Source of the DNA: Epiperipatus broadwayi
Taxonomy: Eukaryota > Onychophora > Udeonychophora > Euonychophora > Peripatidae
Direction of reading: 5' to 3'
Assembly (NCBI GenBank): GCA_028023455.1
Contig: JAQFVV010000049.1
Coordinates: 3,945,649 to 4,009,648, forward strand
DNA: 64,000 nt
The translations under genes and the position numbers were made by a program. Shown here in pieces: positions 1-12,860 of the stretch. Each line of letters begins with the position of its first letter. Positions within the stretch are counted from its first letter, which is position 1. The notes beneath the pieces were generated by a model that saw only the letters and a program-made list of their open reading frames with translations, searched no databases and was not told where the DNA came from.

Positions 1-991
1 TGACTCGTAACTACAAACTAGAAACCTAGACTAAAAATATGGATAGAGTGACACTGGATATGAACATAAAAAGCATTGTTATTACTGAGAAGGTTTTTGC
101 TAAGCAAAACTATTTATAGTTACATTTTTGTCACGTTTTTACTCTTTTAAAATTATAAATCAACACAAAGAATAATGAGAAAACGATTCACTTTTACGTC
201 ATGTTTGCAAACTTTGCATAATTAATATTTTCAAATCATTATAAAAAGAGATTTCGTGTATTTCAACTTTGCTAGGAAATCTGCCATAGCTTTACTATAT
301 TTACAAAATTTCCCTAGCGAGAAACGCATAAAATGACTCAATATCTGATAATTATTTAAATAATGTATTACTTATAATTATTTAACTATATATTATTTTG
401 AAATAAAAAAATAATAATAATTCGATAAATTTTGAAGAAAAAATATTTAAAATTATTTTTTTTTATTTTAAAAATTTAAATTTTTTTCTAAAAAGTTTAG
501 TGCAAAAAAATAATAGTAGCTAGAAATAATAATTTCATTACATTTCTTTTTTGTTTAATCAATGTATAAAGCTCTTCTTTGCTTTAGAATATCAAAGAAA
601 GAAAAGAAGCTAAGTAAGAGGTAAGATTTAATTAAAACACTATGTGAAGTCTTTTATCTTTCTTCCAATTCCTTTATTAATCCCTTCTGACAAGAAAAAC
701 ACTTCACTCTGAACAAAAATAGAAATTCAACAAATTTTAAAACAGTACAAATCTTTTTTGTACAAGTTTTAAAACACACTAAATCTGCAAAAAAATATTT
801 TTTGGCACGGTCCTATAAAAATCTTTTTTTTTTAAAATAGAACACAACCATACATTAAACAAGCAGTTAATTTATCAAAGAGAAAATATTTTTTAAAAGA
901 GAAAACAATTGATAAATATTTTTTTTTTATTTTATAATCAGCATCTCATAAAAAGCGATTTTATTATTAGAGAAATAGCAATACATTACTA

Positions 992-1000
<9 letters not shown>
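1..1000. other. A+T-rich sequence, no gene seen
   Basis: Dense A and T runs with many stops in all frames. I see no coding segment, RNA gene or clear repeat apart from homopolymer and AT-rich low complexity. Confidence 0.6.

Positions 1001-1025
<25 letters not shown>
1001..1025. repeat. (AG)n microsatellite
   Basis: About twelve uninterrupted AG dinucleotides, followed by further purine-rich GAGA sequence up to about 1110 and again near 1365-1410. Simple sequence repeat; no coding potential. Confidence 0.9.
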
Positions 1026-4000
1026 ACGGGTGGTAATGGAAGGAACAGAAGGGGAGAAAAATAAGTGAAGGGAGAGAGATTCATAATAAAGATGGAGAGA
1101 AAGAGATTAAATTTAGGTTATTTAAAAGAAAATATATTTGCAAATATTATTTTGAAAGATTGAATATTATAGCAAAAATGTTATATGGAAAGAGTACCAT
1201 ATCTGTTATAGTACTTTGATCAGATTAATTGTACAAGATGTTAGAAAAGGTAAAAAAAATTGGAATACTTACCTTTAATATTAGTGAGATTAATAAAATA
1301 AGCATAAAACGTTACTATGATTGCAATTTTAAACAAAATGGTCAAAAACAGAAGAATTATGAGTGAGAAAGAGAGAGAGAGAAAGAAAGAGATTGAAAAA
1401 AAAAAGAGCATATAGTAAGTAAGTGATTTTCTAAATTGGCTTATTATATATAATGAATAACTACAGTAAATAAATTTTTTGAATATTTAAGTTCAAGAAA
1501 TATGTTGAAATTATGTTTGATTGTTAATCTGCAATAACTACAATCAATATGTGATACCGTTATGAAATTTTAAATGTCTTAATTTCATATTAATTTTAAA
1601 TTTAACAAGTGTCCACCGGTTGAAACCATCTGTTCACACAACAAGACTAAAAATTCAAGCAAAAGTACCGAATCCAATCATGCTCAAGATACACAGGTCA
1701 GGAGCAATCCCGGATTCTAACCTATTTGCATTGTTCAAGTCTCTGACCCCATGAATAACAGTCCTGATGATACAGCATAATTATTTACTTCCAGGCCCAG
1801 AAACATAGCGGTAGAACATAAGATCAGACTGATGATGATGATCATAGTAAAGGATAGCCCAGGAATTACATTTATTATCATTATTTTTATTAATGCTAAG
1901 CTATTAGGTAAAGAAAATAACTTCTAAATATTAACTAGAAAAAAATAAATTCAAAAACCAGGAATTACACGAAATATATAAATTTAATAAAATATTAGAA
2001 CACACACATATATATATATTACACAAAGAAATTTCACGCTTGATATAAAGTTAACAATTTACAAAATTTCGGGAATTGTTTTATATAATCCCCTTTATGT
2101 TAATTATTCAATGGACATAAATTTTACTGAATGAGTGGTAACTTGTGTGGAGTTAAACATGCCACTTTACAAATATTTATTAACATAATGTTGTGGATGC
2201 ATAAAACAATCTACAAGATCGGAACAGATTCAGGTTACAGAAAGATGCTTGATAATTTAGCATTAATCATTTTGAGAAATAAATGTAAATATACAGTCTC
2301 AATCATTTATTCACAATCTTAAAATCATTATATATGTTTGACAGGCATTGTTTGGAAATAGCATCTTTAGAATAAGTATACAAGAAACAAACAATGTGTT
2401 ATATTGAGGAGGGAGAGGTAAGGTATATAATCATTAAGGTTTTACAGAGAATATGTACTGATTAATGTCTATGAGAATCGATCAGTATTTTAAATGAAGG
2501 CAGTTTAAAAAAACAATGTGCTGACTAATTAGTATGTTGGCATATTTCATGAATGAGTCATTATTTCCAACACCTCATTGTGACTAATGAAAGATCAAAC
2601 AAGCATAAATCAATTTAATAGAACAACAATGATACTAGCATGTCCTTAGAGAAATATGGATCTTGTGTTAGTTTGAATACTTCATCATTTTAACACATTT
2701 GAGAATGAATCAGTGTTGGTACATCCACACATTTTTGGAAGAACAATACCAAATGAAGAGGTTGGGTTTGAATGCCTGGATACAGCTGTATGGAATTCTG
2801 CAACGCAATCAAAACCTCATACCTCGCATTCCACAGAAAGTAGCGTATACTTCTGATTACGAATGATTTAGAGAAAGTAGGACAGGGAACTTCAGACTTC
2901 TGAATTCCCCAATGACAAAGCAATAATATATATATATATAAGTATCATAAGAGTAACTAAAAGTATGCCAGAAGTTTTATACCTGAGCAATAAAATCAAT
3001 ATGTTATATTCTACAGCCTGAAAATGGTTTGACCTCTGCGCAATGATATGTTTATATGAAGAATCATTAATCAAATTATAATGGATAATAACTTTTTTAA
3101 CTAAACTAATAAAATTAATTTTAAATTCAATTCCCATCAATGATTTTAGTAACAGAACTAACCCTCCAGGCAAATGGAAAGATGGGATAATAACAATATT
3201 AAGGTTCACGATCTTTTAAATGACAATTTAGGAATAAATTCAAATAATAAAGTAGTAGTATGCATCCACAATGAAATATTTTAGAAACAAAAATGAGAAT
3301 AAAAGATTTAAATATAAAAACCAACCTAGCGAACAATTTCTGTTAAAATGAATAAAACTTTACTAATAAATTTTAGATGAAGCCCCTGCTTCTTTCCCCA
3401 TTAAACAAATAAAATGACCCTTATTAAACTCGCAAGGTTGAATGATATTGGTATATTAATTAAAGAGTATAAATTGTCTACATACATAAAGTGAATAAGT
3501 CAAAAATATATAATGGAGCCACACAAAGTTAGATACAAGAATTTAAGCATGAAAGGTAAATTAAAATTACACTAAAATAATAGGGATTATAGATAGAGAG
3601 TTCAAGAGCAAAATTAGCAGAAATTATACACTAATACATTAAGGAAATCATAGTTTCATTATATTTTATATAAATGTAAAAGCAGCTATTCATTAAGTGA
3701 GATTACCTTGGGAAAGCACAGCATAACAGGCAGCAGTCAGGGTCAGCACTTAGACAGTCCTCTTGTGTGGCCGGTCAGATGGATGGAACATGGCAGCAGC
3801 AAGCAGCCTCCAAGAAAAGAAGAAAGATGCTGGATTCCCTCTATTCACAGTTCAGAGCACCAAACTTATGTTAACTTCTTAAAATTTAACGATTTCTAAA
3901 ACCACTTTCTTGAATCACTTTCTCTGAAAATTTACTGACTGACTAATTCTGGAAGAATTTACTAACTGATTCCTTTTGTTCTATGGTCACTTTTATACAT

Positions 4001-5025
4001 TTTTTAAAATTCACCCAAGAATGTGATTTCACTTTCCCACAGCTATCCCTGTAATATTAATTCTAATTAGTAAAATATTTAATTAGTAAAAAAAAAGAAT
4101 TTTAAAGATAAGGCTCGAAATACCTTTTTAGATATTTGTAAAGATTTGCAAATGAATTAACAAAAAGATTCCTCATAATTTTAATTAAATTTTAGTTCTA
4201 ATTAGTGAAAATAATCTGACTACAGATAAAGATCATTTCAGCTTATTAATGATTTCAAAAGTATTTCGAGCCCCGCCCCATTTTTCTTTTTGTTTTTAAA
4301 TTCCAACATTTTAATTAAAATACACACATATATATAACATAGTTAAAATTATATAAAGAAAATGTCTAATATTCAGCAATAATATTGCTAAGATTATTGC
4401 TTATATATATCCATACCACACACACTATTGTTTTGGTTTTTACTGAATCTTTTTAATTTTATGACTTTCTTAGATCATTACACATACAGTGTGTAGGTGA
4501 ATGGCATATATACATAGTGAGGTTGGAATTGCAGACCCACAGGAAGTTACTATGGCTGCAGAAGCAAGAAGCTCAGTGTGACTATACATTGACTGATTCA
4601 CTAACTATATCTATTTGACAAAACTCAAATCAATTTGAATTTATTTTTTATAGTATATGTTTTATATCACTTTCCTGGAATTTAATGGTATTTAATATTG
4701 ATTGTATTCTAAATTTAAATATAAAATTTTCTATCCATTTTCTTAAATCTTCAATTATTATTATTTTTTTAACACCTCTTTAAAATAATTCTTATACTAC
4801 TTTTTATAAATAATGTTTACAATAATAAGCAAATTTATTTTATTATAATACCTGATTATAATTTTTTTAAAATAATGTATTGCAAAGCCTATAAAAAATT
4901 TGCTTTGTGTGGTGTTCTTGGGTAGATTTTATACTCATTTCAATAACAAAATATGAAGTAATTATAGATGCCATAATGTCTAATCAGTTCTTCGGTAAAA
5001 AATATGTTTTTAAGCCAAACTATAC
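1026..5025. other. A+T-rich intergenic sequence with small GC-richer islands
   Basis: No recognisable gene. Three islands stand out from the A+T background: 1640-1850, 2690-2930 and 3700-3870. The last holds a 63-codon plus-strand frame (3708-3899, beginning MGKHSITGSSQ) with no family I recognise. It could be an exon, an untranslated region or an old repeat; nothing visible decides this. Confidence 0.45.
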
Positions 5026-7855
5026 TGTACCGGTCAAAAAACGTCCACTACCTGAACTGCAAGTCGGATTCAAACTCAGTCGGTTCAAACTGAATTCAAA
5101 CCCAACTCACCAGCTCAGTTTAGTAGAAATCTGAATCGATGGCACTGTGCTATGTGCCAAGAAACTAGCTCAACAGTTAGTGAGAATTAGAAACCCCTGA
5201 ACTGACACTAATATCGGATAATTAATTAACTTAAGATACTTTTTAAAATCGAATCATATGTATATGTTCGGGTTGCCAATACAGACAGCAAGCATTAATA
5301 TTAAAATAATTATTGAATAAGATAATTAAGAAACTAAGAAACCAAGTGTGTTTAGAAAATATTTAATAATAATAGTTTTTGTTTGAATTTTAAATAATGA
5401 TTATATTAATTAATTCTAGTCCTTAAACAAAGTTTATAATTATAATAAGAGTGGCGGTCCTTATTATATGCCAATGAGTATTATGCAATATTTTGGAATT
5501 CTATGTCTATGCCCCCAACAAGAAAATAAAGGCAGATAAAGGTATTCAGTTGTAAAATAAATTATTACTCTAATTTTATATGAAAGAATGTGAGATTTAT
5601 TCTCACATTCGCAAATCCATTCATGAAGAGCAAGATACGTATTTAGGGCATAACTTTAATCTTTATTGGAAAACTTATTTACTTTGAGCTGACTGAGAAT
5701 TTGTTTGACTTTAATTGAAATCACTTCATCACAAATTACGAGCATCAGAGCGGGCTTTACCGGAACAGAGAGGCAACAGTGCTGACAAATTATGAGCTAT
5801 AAAATGAAATTGAAAGACAATGGCTGGTCAATGATCTAAGTCCTATGGTGGCTTGCATTTCACAAGTCTTACTGCCCTTTAAGGATAATTTAAAAGTAGT
5901 ATGGCAGTTTGTATTTGACAAGTCTTATGCCCTTTAAGTAGATGGGAACATGGGAAAGCCAGGCCAAGTCATAACTACGAGCCTTTGGTGTTCCAAATAT
6001 AACATGAGCAGAAGAGGAAGTGCTTTCTTCCTCAACAATTTAAAATAAAAGAAATATTATCACCGACAAGCCTAACGGAGCAGAAGATTGCCCTACGTCA
6101 TCAATGTTCGATGATGATGACTTGAGTCACCGTTTGAAAAATAAAATCCAATGATAGAATGCTCTACATGATGACTTGATCAATTTAATTAAAGTCAAAC
6201 AAGCTTTTAACTAAAACTATTTTAACACATTATAATATTATATTCATCATGCCCCAAATATTGTGCCCCTCCTGAATATTAATAGACAGTGAAAACTGTC
6301 TGAATTAGTATGTATTTAGTTGATTCCTTTATCGACCCTTTTTGCAAAAACATTTTAGATTATACGTGAATAAATAAATATTGGTGAATATGAGAGAAAA
6401 CATTTTAACATTATGTGGATATATAAACATTTGTAAATTAGATAGGAGCTGGGGACATAAGTGAGAAATGGAGCTAATAATTTATTATAGAAATAACAAA
6501 CATTTAATAATTTTTTTTGACTCGATGATTGATAGAACTGTATAAATCTAGTTCTAATGGGCGAGAATTATTATCAGTTTTAATATTATATTATTTGCGT
6601 GAGGCAAATGGAACAAAGGGGCTCATTGAGTCAAAAGATTATTGGAATATAATTAAAATAAACAACATTAATAAATCACATGATAAATATATATAATATA
6701 GTAAATGAACCGCCAAGTAAGAAAGGAGAAAGTTAAATTTAAAGACTAGAGATTGAGAGAATTTATATAATTTAAAATAGCATAAATAAAAGGGTTTACA
6801 CAGAGTATTACATTTATATAATGAAAAGAGCTCTTAAAGGGAGTGTAAAGTAAAGTTTGGAAACTGGCCAGAAAGTTTAAGGTTCATTATGGAAATATAT
6901 TACCCATTTCTTCTGGGGCTGGTTCCCTTAGTTTACACGTCTAGGTTGGTAAAATGTAGGCATGCATTTGGTCAATTACTTGAACAGTATTTTAATGAAT
7001 TTTCATGATCTTAGCAGCATGATTGGTCTGGAAAAGATTCAGCAGCTTCATTGAAGATTTTTAGGGGACTTCAGGAACAATAGCCAGATTCCTGATGTTT
7101 AACCCCTTACCATGATAGGAACACTATTTGAATTCATGATTTAAAATGCATATAGTTTACTGCATTTCTCTACAACAAAGATGGCTTCCTTCTCCAAACT
7201 TTTCAGAGCTATATATCTGTATTTGATGCCTTCGGGCTAGTGTTTTTTTTTTTTATCAAAGTTACAAAATTCACTAGTTGTTTTTAGATACATTCCTTCA
7301 ATAAGGCTTTCAAACTCATTAACTTGAATTCATTTTCTAATTAGAAAATGAATTCTTAAATCTAAAAACGATTTTAATTAGGGAATCCTTATATTTTAAA
7401 ATACTTATCTTTTTTTCTAATTACTAAAACTTTAACTATTGTTTTGGAAAGGGAAAATCTGAAAGCTTATCGAAAGAATGTAGCTTTTAATCATTAAAAA
7501 TTTAACAAATTATTTAAAAGTGAAATAAACATTCCCAACGCAATGAAACTTTCGAACAATTATATATATTTAAATATTTACAAATATATACACACAATCC
7601 ATGCAGTTATAATATATATAAATTCATGGATAATTTTATCATGAATTTATTAATAGCATTGATTAATTTAAACTCAAACGAATTAATTTTAACCTACTTT
7701 TATAAAATAAGTTTTTCTTTATGGAAATTAGCATGGATTGAACATATAAAGCCCCATTGCATCAGAAATTTAAGGTTAGTACTAGGGTTTGAAGTGGGCT
7801 TATGGCTAGATGTCATGAAGCTAGGATCGAACTTAGTTCCGACTGCTTCAATACA
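5026..7855 (+). repeat. 2.8 kb dispersed element, copy A
   Basis: Base-for-base similar over its whole length to the reverse complement of 54237-56919. Homology starts at TGTACCGGTC and ends at GCTTCAATA; the flanks of the two copies do not match, so these are the element borders. It contains no long open frame, so it looks like a non-autonomous transposon or the non-coding remnant of one. It carries a perfect 30-bp palindrome (7326-7355) that copy B keeps. The 5' TGTA and 3' TACA ends resemble the TG...CA ends of LTRs, but I could not find a convincing target duplication or a repeated LTR inside. Superfamily not determined. Confidence 0.8.
7326..7355. repeat. Perfect 30-bp palindrome inside copy A
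   Basis: GAATTCATTTTCTAA joined directly to its own reverse complement, with no spacer. The identical palindrome is in copy B at 54721-54750, so it belonged to the ancestral element rather than arising here. Confidence 0.95.
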
Positions 7856-7887
7856 AAGATGCGTTTAAATAATCCTGTATTTAAAGA

Positions 7888-8550
7888 ATGATATTTGAAG
7901 ATCCTGCATTATTAAAATGTTGATAGTGATAGTGATGAGTCCACAAAAGATAATACCAAAGTGGAAATGTGGGGTGAATATGACACTGATTCTGATATCA
8001 GAATCTGATACTGAAGAGAACTTTAGTATTATATGTTTGATAATAAAAAGTTCAAGCAAAAATATATTCAACTGTGATAATATATTCAAAGGGTCCAAAG
8101 CACATCTGTCAGTAAATAAAGAATATGACAAATAATATAGTTAAAGCATTAGCAGATTTGACAAATAATGCAAAAGCTTTAGAATATAACACATCCTGAA
8201 CAAGTATGGACTTTATTGTTTACTGATAACATTTTGAATGAATGTATGTGGACCAATAAAAAGATAGAATAAGCAAGAACAAATATAAAATTTCAAAATC
8301 ATATTTACTTTCATAATATGGATTTATTAGAGCTGAAAGTACTATTTGGCTGACTAACATTCATGGTAATATTCAAATCAGGCAATGAAAACCTTGATTT
8401 GTTCTATGCAACTGATGGAAAAGAATGAACATTTTTTTAAGAACTATGCCTAAAAAAGATTTGAATTTTTATTTTATTGTTTTTGTTTAATAATTTTGAT
8501 GTTTTAAAAGAATGAAAAAAAATGATGCTGCAGATAATATTGGGAAATTA
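7888..8550 (+). pseudogene. PiggyBac-type transposase, 5' part, decayed
   Basis: PiggyBac transposases cut and paste DNA at TTAA sites using a DDD catalytic core. Here only the N-terminal half is readable, spread over shifted frames. An acidic stretch (DSDSDES then EYDTDSD, 7919-8005) resembles the family's acidic N-terminus. From 8198 one frame reads EQVWTLLFTDNILNECMWTN, then LLELKVLFG, FKSGNENLDLFYATDGKE and, after a shift, an RTMPKK/RF-like segment. These match the family pattern of a TN motif, an ELKA-GLL segment, a W/YxxDG segment and an MSxxRF segment. In-frame stops at about 8260, 8345 and 8423 show it is dead. The catalytic aspartates further downstream are not recognisable. It begins 33 bases after copy A, with no evident link. 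Confidence 0.7.
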
Positions 8551-8565
8551 TTTTAAATGTTTATT

Positions 8566-8601
8566 ATTAATAATTTATAAAGTGCTTTATAAATTATTAA
8601 T
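8566..8601. repeat. Perfect 17-bp inverted repeat with 2-nt spacer
   Basis: The arm at 8566-8582 and its exact reverse complement at 8585-8601 are separated by TG. It lies just downstream of the readable part of the PiggyBac relic and would extrude as a tight cruciform. Chance A+T palindromes occur, but 17 perfect pairs is long. Confidence 0.9.
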
Positions 8602-9225
8602 TACAACTTTAAATTGTTTTAAAAAATTTCTGATTATGAGAACTTCACACTGATGCACTATAAATTGAAAGATTTTGTGTATATTAGTTTGTATAGAAAT
8701 TGTGGACTTAATCAGTGAAGTTAATTAATATATATTACTTCTGTAGATATTAAAAAAAATGAGATCATAATCAAAACAAAGAGTTTACACATCGTTTCTA
8801 GAAAGATTATTTTCAGTTTACAAAATCAACAAAATATATGTTATTTCTTATTATTTTTAAAAATCCAAATGAATTTTTATTTATTTCTCTTATATCTGAT
8901 GAATTATGAAAAGTTTAAAATTTTTATATATTTATTGCAAAATTGTGATATTTTCATACTCGTATGTATAAGTAGATTGCTTACATAGAAGCTAATCTTG
9001 TATATTGCTTCAGTCCATATTTACATTCGCTGCTAATATAACATATTTTTGAAAATAAAGTATTTCAAGTCAAAATAAGTTATTAATAATTTATATTTCT
9101 TGATATCTAATAAATATAGTGTACATTATTATAAAACAAATATCTAAAACCATAATAAATTCATAAATAAACACATTTTTTGGACATTGGACTATTTTCT
9201 TTAAACAATGTCATAAAATGCCAAA
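8602..9225. other. A+T-rich sequence after the PiggyBac relic
   Basis: A possible continuation of the PiggyBac reading (a DYENFTLMHYKLKDF-like stretch near 8635-8680) is too weak to annotate. Otherwise no gene is seen. Confidence 0.4.
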
Positions 9226-9560
9226 TGTTTTATGGCCTTGCATCCAGACAATGGCTAAACATGTCAAGGCAGGATTTATGTCTATTGTAAGGTAGCTTTT
9301 TTGAATTTTCTGCCATGGAGCATAATTTTTTTAGGGAAAATGCAAATATATTTGTAAGAAATGAAGAGGGGCTTAACCTAGATACAATTTGGGCTAGTTT
9401 ATCCAGATCTCACTTCCCCGTTTTGGTTCCATTATGCCTCATTCAAACTCATGGGTAATTTTGCCTTTGATTCTCTTCTGGGATGAACCTGCACAATCCA
9501 ACAACTACTGTTTCTCTAAATAGGTTACAAGTGATTGGTACACCTACCCAACACTTTCCA
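9226..9560 (-). pseudogene. Unrecognised coding-like block
   Basis: This GC-richer segment has a minus-strand frame that reads for long runs with ordinary amino-acid composition. Examples are TVVVGLCRFIPEENQRQNYP near 9460-9520, KLAQIVSRLSPSSFLTNIF near 9350-9405 and YNRHKSCLDMFSHCLDARP near 9240-9295, interrupted by a few stops. The plus strand also has fairly open runs, so strand is uncertain. I do not recognise the family. It may be a dead transposon gene or a decayed exon. Confidence 0.3.
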
Positions 9561-11649
9561 CTATTATTATGTAATAGAATAAGATGTGTACAAATATATT
9601 TCCAACTACATGTTAATTAGTGAATGCAAGGTTGTTTTAATAAACTTGAGACAATTCGATATAAATAGATGCTATAACATTTTTTTATGTAACAAAACAA
9701 AACAAAAAAAATATTTCAAAATGTTTTAACAATAGTAAACAATTTAATTGGCTGTGTCAAAGTTGGATTTCTAAAAAAATTGATACTGAATATAATTAAA
9801 ATTCTTATGCCTGACCTAATGGGAGAAGTTTGAGACTTGGCACCAATTATTTACAAAGCAAAAAAAAATTATTATAAATTTTAGATGACTGTGAAGCTAA
9901 CTAGCTAATTTAAATTATTATGCTGATATATTTGCCATAGCATCATCATCCAATCCAGGTTAATGCTACTCAATCTTTTTGGGACCCCCCCCCATCCATA
10001 TGTACATCCCTACTATAGATAGAAAGATCATCCACACAAGAAGATAAAACATTTATACTGAAAAAAGAAAAAATGAACATATAACAGTTATTAATTAACA
10101 ATAAATGAATAATATAAACTCTATCCTGTAATAAGTATGAGCATTTAATATGGGATACTATTAAAAATCTTACCTTTTATCCCACTTCATGATGATTATT
10201 GTCAATCTGTTAAGGAGGATAAGCTGATCTAAATTTTATTTATAACAAAAGAAAAAATGTTCAAATAAACCAAACCACCCTCCTTCTTCTTGCTTCTGCT
10301 TATATTTATAATAGACTCTACCAAAATGTAGCCATTTTGGCTTCCAAGCATGGAACTAAAAAAAAAAAAACAAATATATAAATAGTAATGAAACATAAAA
10401 TTATAATTTCTATAAAATCATTTTGATTGTTGTTATCCATGAGTTTGGCAACAATGTCCTTCATATGTAGTCTATAATTTCCATATGAATCTTCTTAGAT
10501 AAAAATTAATCCTTTGCTGGAATTTCTACTTAAAAATTCTTGTAACAATACTGCCTCAATCTTCTCCCATCAATATTTCTCTTGATTCACATGTAGACAT
10601 TTGATATAAGATGATGGATGTTTCTTTAGACTTTATAAGAGTAGGCGAAAGAGGTTATTACACATTCATGATTAGAACTACTGGCATTCGATCACTATGG
10701 CACTGATAATTTAGCCAAAATACATCATACAGCACTTTCTAATACACATAAATTTTATTCCATTGCATTTAGGATTTGGTAGCTTTATATACAAAACAAA
10801 TTACTTCATTATTTTTTTTATCAGCTGGCAAATGTTTTATTCTTTTCCACTCATGCATGAATGACTTCATTATTTTTTTAATCAGTTCAACAACAATATA
10901 ATTATTTTGTCATACTGCACAGATTTATTTGTTTACTTTTAATTCAATCACTGATGGTACTTCCATCTTGTCTTACACTATCAAATTTGTAAAGAAAAGT
11001 GAGTATTGTAGAATGTGTCATCCATTTTTTTATTATTCGAAAATTCACTCTCACAGTGTTGACTTTCTACTGCTAATGCATTATTTTAAAAGATGACACA
11101 TATAAACTCCCTTTGCTTTGGTATAAAACTTAGTTTTTTTTTTAATGAGATCGATTGTTTCTGGTATTTGGCATATTATATCTTGCATTTTATTCTATTT
11201 TGCTGTAGTTACTTATTGTTATGTAAATTACACACATAATAGTTGATTATGACTACTGCATAATGGAAATTTAATTTTGTTTTCCACACTTGGTTATCTA
11301 GTGATCAACTTGACCAATGGGTCATCACTACACTTGCTTTGCCTATGTCCATGCTATTGTATTGCTTGATTTGTGATGTACAATATACTGACTATTAGTT
11401 TTTTATTATTATACATATACATTTATATGATTCTTTTAAAGCATTTATTTCTAATCTTTCAAATTGAATTTCTTTAAAAAAATTAGTTTGTTGTGATATT
11501 TACTATCTCACAATTTAATCACACAAATATTTATAGCATATATATGTATGAAAAAAAAGCATATGTCAATAACTTATTGGTTAAGCATAAGGTTTTAATA
11601 AACTTGATGTGGGGATATGGTTTATTGAAAGTTTTTTTAAGGATTATAA
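9561..11649. other. A+T-rich sequence, possible remains of pol
   Basis: It lies downstream (in minus sense) of the protease relic, where reverse transcriptase and integrase would be expected in an LTR retrotransposon. I could not find RT or integrase motifs on the minus strand here, so pol is either deleted or beyond recognition. No other gene is seen. Confidence 0.4.
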
Positions 11650-12155
11650 GCTACCTTTTCAATACTATGCAATCAATTTCAGGTAGCTCATATTTTGGCA
11701 ATAATTTCATCTCTAAAACCTCATCACCTACTTCGAATGACTTGTTTGGGAAGTCAATCACACATTTGTTTATATGCAGGAAGTCTGCCACTAAATGTCT
11801 TCATTTATAAGGCCATTTTCTACAAGAAAAACATGATAGATAACTGTTTGGCCAATCTTTAATTTGATCCAGATTTGTTTTTGTACTAGCTTAGCTTTTC
11901 TATTGTTAGCCATGGTAACATGTATTGCCCTAAGTGGTAGGGAATGAATATTTGGATTTTTATTTATAATTTTATTATAGAATGTATCAGAAATTACTAA
12001 TATTTGGCTACTAGTGTCTAACAAAGCCACTACTAGTAAATCCTCAAACAGTATTTCTATCTTGGGGCAACTTTGTAAAGCATAATCAGATGCTTTATCT
12101 TCCCATGAACATGAAAAGTTAGTGATTCCCTCAGTTAATGTTTTACTTTTTTTCT
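11650..12155 (-). pseudogene. Retropepsin-like protease of an LTR retrotransposon
   Basis: Retroviral-type aspartic proteases cut the Gag-Pol polyprotein; two subunits each give one DT/SG-type catalytic loop. The minus-strand frame contains ALLDTSSQILVIS (about 11990-12030), matching the D-T-S/G active-site loop, preceded in frame by acidic sequence (ILFEDLLVV). It is followed by a hydrophobic strand region (IYHVFLVENGLI). The frame ends at 11791, but a shifted frame continues with ADFLHINKCVIDFP-like sequence, the usual C-terminal flank after the conserved hydrophobic-G-x-D-x-L segment, so the gene is frameshifted. It lies directly downstream of the gag relic, in the expected gag-pro order. 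Gypsy-like is most likely but not proven. Confidence 0.65.
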
Positions 12156-12860
12156 CTTCTTTAATATAGTTCTTTGAGATGAACTATGTCTCAAGTATTG
12201 TTTTAGTTTATTTTTAAGAGTGATTTTAGGTATAATTTATTATATCCAGATTTTGATGATTTTTGTGGACTCTTGGGAGAATTTGCAATAGGATTGTAAT
12301 TTTCTAGATATTTATTCATTTTTCCATTGTTGCTATCATCATTTGGATTTGACTTTCCCTTCCAATGATGGGGTCATTATTATTTTTCCTTTTTTTTTGT
12401 AGTTGATAGCATTGACTGATATTCTTTTTTTCTTTTTTCAGGAATTTTGTTTGTCATGTGCTGATCATTTATATCAATGTTATTTAAAAGACCTGCAACT
12501 TGTTTAATGCTCTGTGCATTGATGCAGAGCTAATGGGAGGTTATGTTTCACAATTCTTATGATTTGACTTTCACTTAAGTGGTACATCTTTAGGGTTTTC
12601 ACTTTGGCCACCTGTCATCTAAAGAATTTAGTTAAGGTTTCACTAGGAGTGTTTCTATATTTTTCTTAGAGTAGTTGGTATAGCAGTGTTTCCTATCGAT
12701 CTTTATCCCAAAAATTTTTCATTAGTAATGTTTGGTATTCTTGAAAAGTAGATGGTGTTTGAAATAATGATTCCCACCATGATAGTGCCTCACCTTGTAA
12801 GTGATTGTAAGCCACTCAATTTTTTCCCTTTCTGATAGGTTAGTTTTGACTGAGAATTAT
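12156..12860 (-). pseudogene. Gag (capsid region) of the same LTR retrotransposon
   Basis: Gag builds the retrotransposon particle. On the minus strand, 12700-12800 reads LQGEALSWWESLFQTPSTFQ followed by a QTLLMKNFWDKD-like segment. This matches the retrotransposon gag pattern of an A-x-x-W-W block about 15-20 residues before an F-x-x-x-F/W motif. Further on, 12530-12640 reads RIVKHNLPLALH-like sequence. Several stops lie between the blocks. A Lys/Ser/Asn-rich stretch (about 12240-12370) may be the linker before the protease; no clear zinc knuckle is visible. No LTRs flanking this relic were recognised. Confidence 0.6.

Noticed and set aside
7626-7868. 80-codon plus-strand frame at the right end of copy A
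   Set aside because: The corresponding stretch of copy B is not open over the same span, so the frame is not conserved.
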